A stretch of 6,834 bases of DNA. Source: Candidatus Woesearchaeota archaeon. Lineage in GTDB: Archaea; Nanobdellota; Nanobdellia; Woesearchaeales; ARS49. Location: positions 1 to 6,834 of the forward strand of contig JACQMU010000079.1 of assembly GCA_016203425.1 (NCBI GenBank). Reading direction: 5' to 3'. The position numbers were made by a program, and so were the translations under genes. The notes beneath the pieces are model-generated. The model was not told the origin of the DNA, did no database searches, and worked only from the letters and a program-made list of their open reading frames with translations. Below, piece after piece: positions 6,383 to 6,834 of the stretch (position 1 is its first letter; every line of letters starts with the position of its first letter).

Positions 6383-6388
6383 ACAAAA

Positions 6389-6685
6389 ATGACATACACA
6401 CAAGCAGCAAAAGTAAATGAAATATCTGAGAATACTGGAAAAAAAGTAGAAATTAATGGAAAAGCAATAGCACTATTCAAAAAAGATGGAAAAGTTTACG
6501 CAATAAATAATGAATGCCCGCATGCAGGAGGACCACTAAGCGAAGGAACAATAGAAGGAGATTGCATTGTTTGCCCATGGCACGGATTTTCATACGACCT
6601 AAAAACAGGAAAATCACAACAACAATGCGAAGTACAAACATATCCAGTAAAAATAGATGGAGACAAAATACTGGTTGATGCATGA
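6389..6685 (+). CDS. Rieske-type [2Fe-2S] ferredoxin
   Basis: A small soluble Rieske protein of 98 residues, the usual size of stand-alone Rieske ferredoxins of the dioxygenase/nitrite reductase small-subunit type. Both cluster-binding boxes are intact: Cys43-x-His45 in NECPHAGGPL and Cys62-x2-His65 in VCPWHGFSYDLKTG, with 16 residues between His45 and Cys62. There is no membrane anchor, signal peptide or fused catalytic domain, so it is likely a cytoplasmic electron carrier. No oxygenase or nitrite reductase large subunit is visible nearby, so its partner is unknown; the ferredoxin gene that overlaps its end is the nearest candidate in electron flow. An AGGAGGA site precedes it. The gene ends TGA 6683–6685, overlapping the next start. 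Confidence 0.95.
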   Translation: MTYTQAAKVNEISENTGKKVEINGKAIALFKKDGKVYAINNECPHAGGPLSEGTIEGDCIVCPWHGFSYDLKTGKSQQQCEVQTYPVKIDGDKILVDA

Positions 6686-6834
6686 TGACAGAGAAGAAGT
6701 ACAAAATTGTTTTTGACAGAGCAAATTGCATCGGCGCAGCAGCATGCACGGCAGCTCACCCAAAAAGATGGGCTATTGTTGACGACGGAAAAGCAGACCT
6801 TGCAGGAGCAAAACAAAAAGAAAACAACAACATT
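6682..6834 (+). CDS. Small ferredoxin, N-terminal part (cut by window end), atypical cluster motif
   Basis: Fifty-one codons are visible, starting MMTEKKYKIVFDRANC. The segment FDRANCIGAAACTAAHP followed by VDDGKADL matches small single-cluster ferredoxins of archaea and bacteria. The usual motif is Cys-x2-Cys-x2-Cys-x3-Cys-Pro. Here the first Cys (16) and the third (Cys22) are kept, the second is Ala19 and the fourth, before Pro, is His26. Loss of the second Cys is seen in [3Fe-4S] ferredoxins, for example those serving bacterial P450s, and in Pyrococcus ferredoxin it is an Asp. The remaining ligand would be a Cys near the C-terminus, outside the window. ATG 6682 overlaps the preceding stop as ATGA; the in-frame ATG at 6685 overlaps it by one base and is an equal alternative. 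Both imply translational coupling with the Rieske gene. Confidence 0.8.
   Translation, partial: MMTEKKYKIVFDRANCIGAAACTAAHPKRWAIVDDGKADLAGAKQKENNNI

Noticed and set aside
6017..6388. Upstream extension of the Rieske ferredoxin frame (222 codons in all)
   Set aside because: The extension overlaps the aminopeptidase gene out of frame and encodes a basic, His/Arg-rich sequence; AGGAGGA before ATG 6389 and the 98-residue family size fix the shorter start.
100..6834. tRNA, rRNA, CRISPR, inverted repeats of an insertion sequence
   Set aside because: Looked for in all gaps; the non-coding stretches are at most about 130 bases and show none of these.

Overview
The window looks archaeal. The tRNA/RNA-repair pair archease–RtcB is of the archaeal type, a divergent TIM-barrel endonuclease IV homologue is present, and TATA/BRE-like elements sit about 25 bases ahead of start codons. 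Some starts appear leaderless and others carry Shine–Dalgarno sites. Genes are packed with gaps of a few bases or overlaps. The plus strand is strongly A/C-rich. The small-genome style and A-rich coding would fit a DPANN-type archaeon (Woesearchaeota/Pacearchaeota-like), but that placement is inference; no rRNA or lineage marker is present.

Layout. (1) 1–3002, plus strand: the 3' end of an archease gene, then rtcB one base later, then a membrane-anchored SGNH/GDSL-type protein 21 bases later; probably one transcript. (2) 3003–3134: a short convergent intergenic region with no gene seen. (3) 3135–3979, minus strand: two tandem genes of exactly 132 codons each, whose products align without gaps and are paralogues of a family I do not recognise. 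Each seems to have its own promoter. (4) 3980–4080: a compact divergent promoter region. (5) 4081–6834, plus strand: a tightly coupled run of endonuclease IV-like protein, M17 leucyl aminopeptidase, Rieske [2Fe-2S] ferredoxin, and the 5' part of a second small ferredoxin cut by the window end.

How they fit together. Archease activates the RNA ligase RtcB (tRNA splicing and RNA repair), so the first two genes form a known functional pair. The SGNH protein behind them has no obvious link to RNA ligation. The 4081–6834 run joins DNA base-excision repair, peptide turnover and two small electron carriers; translational coupling suggests co-expression, but a shared pathway is not evident. The least understood parts are the 132-residue paralogue pair, the SGNH protein with two altered active-site positions, and the last ferredoxin, whose visible cluster motif lacks the second cysteine. 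No mobile element, CRISPR array, tRNA or rRNA was seen.
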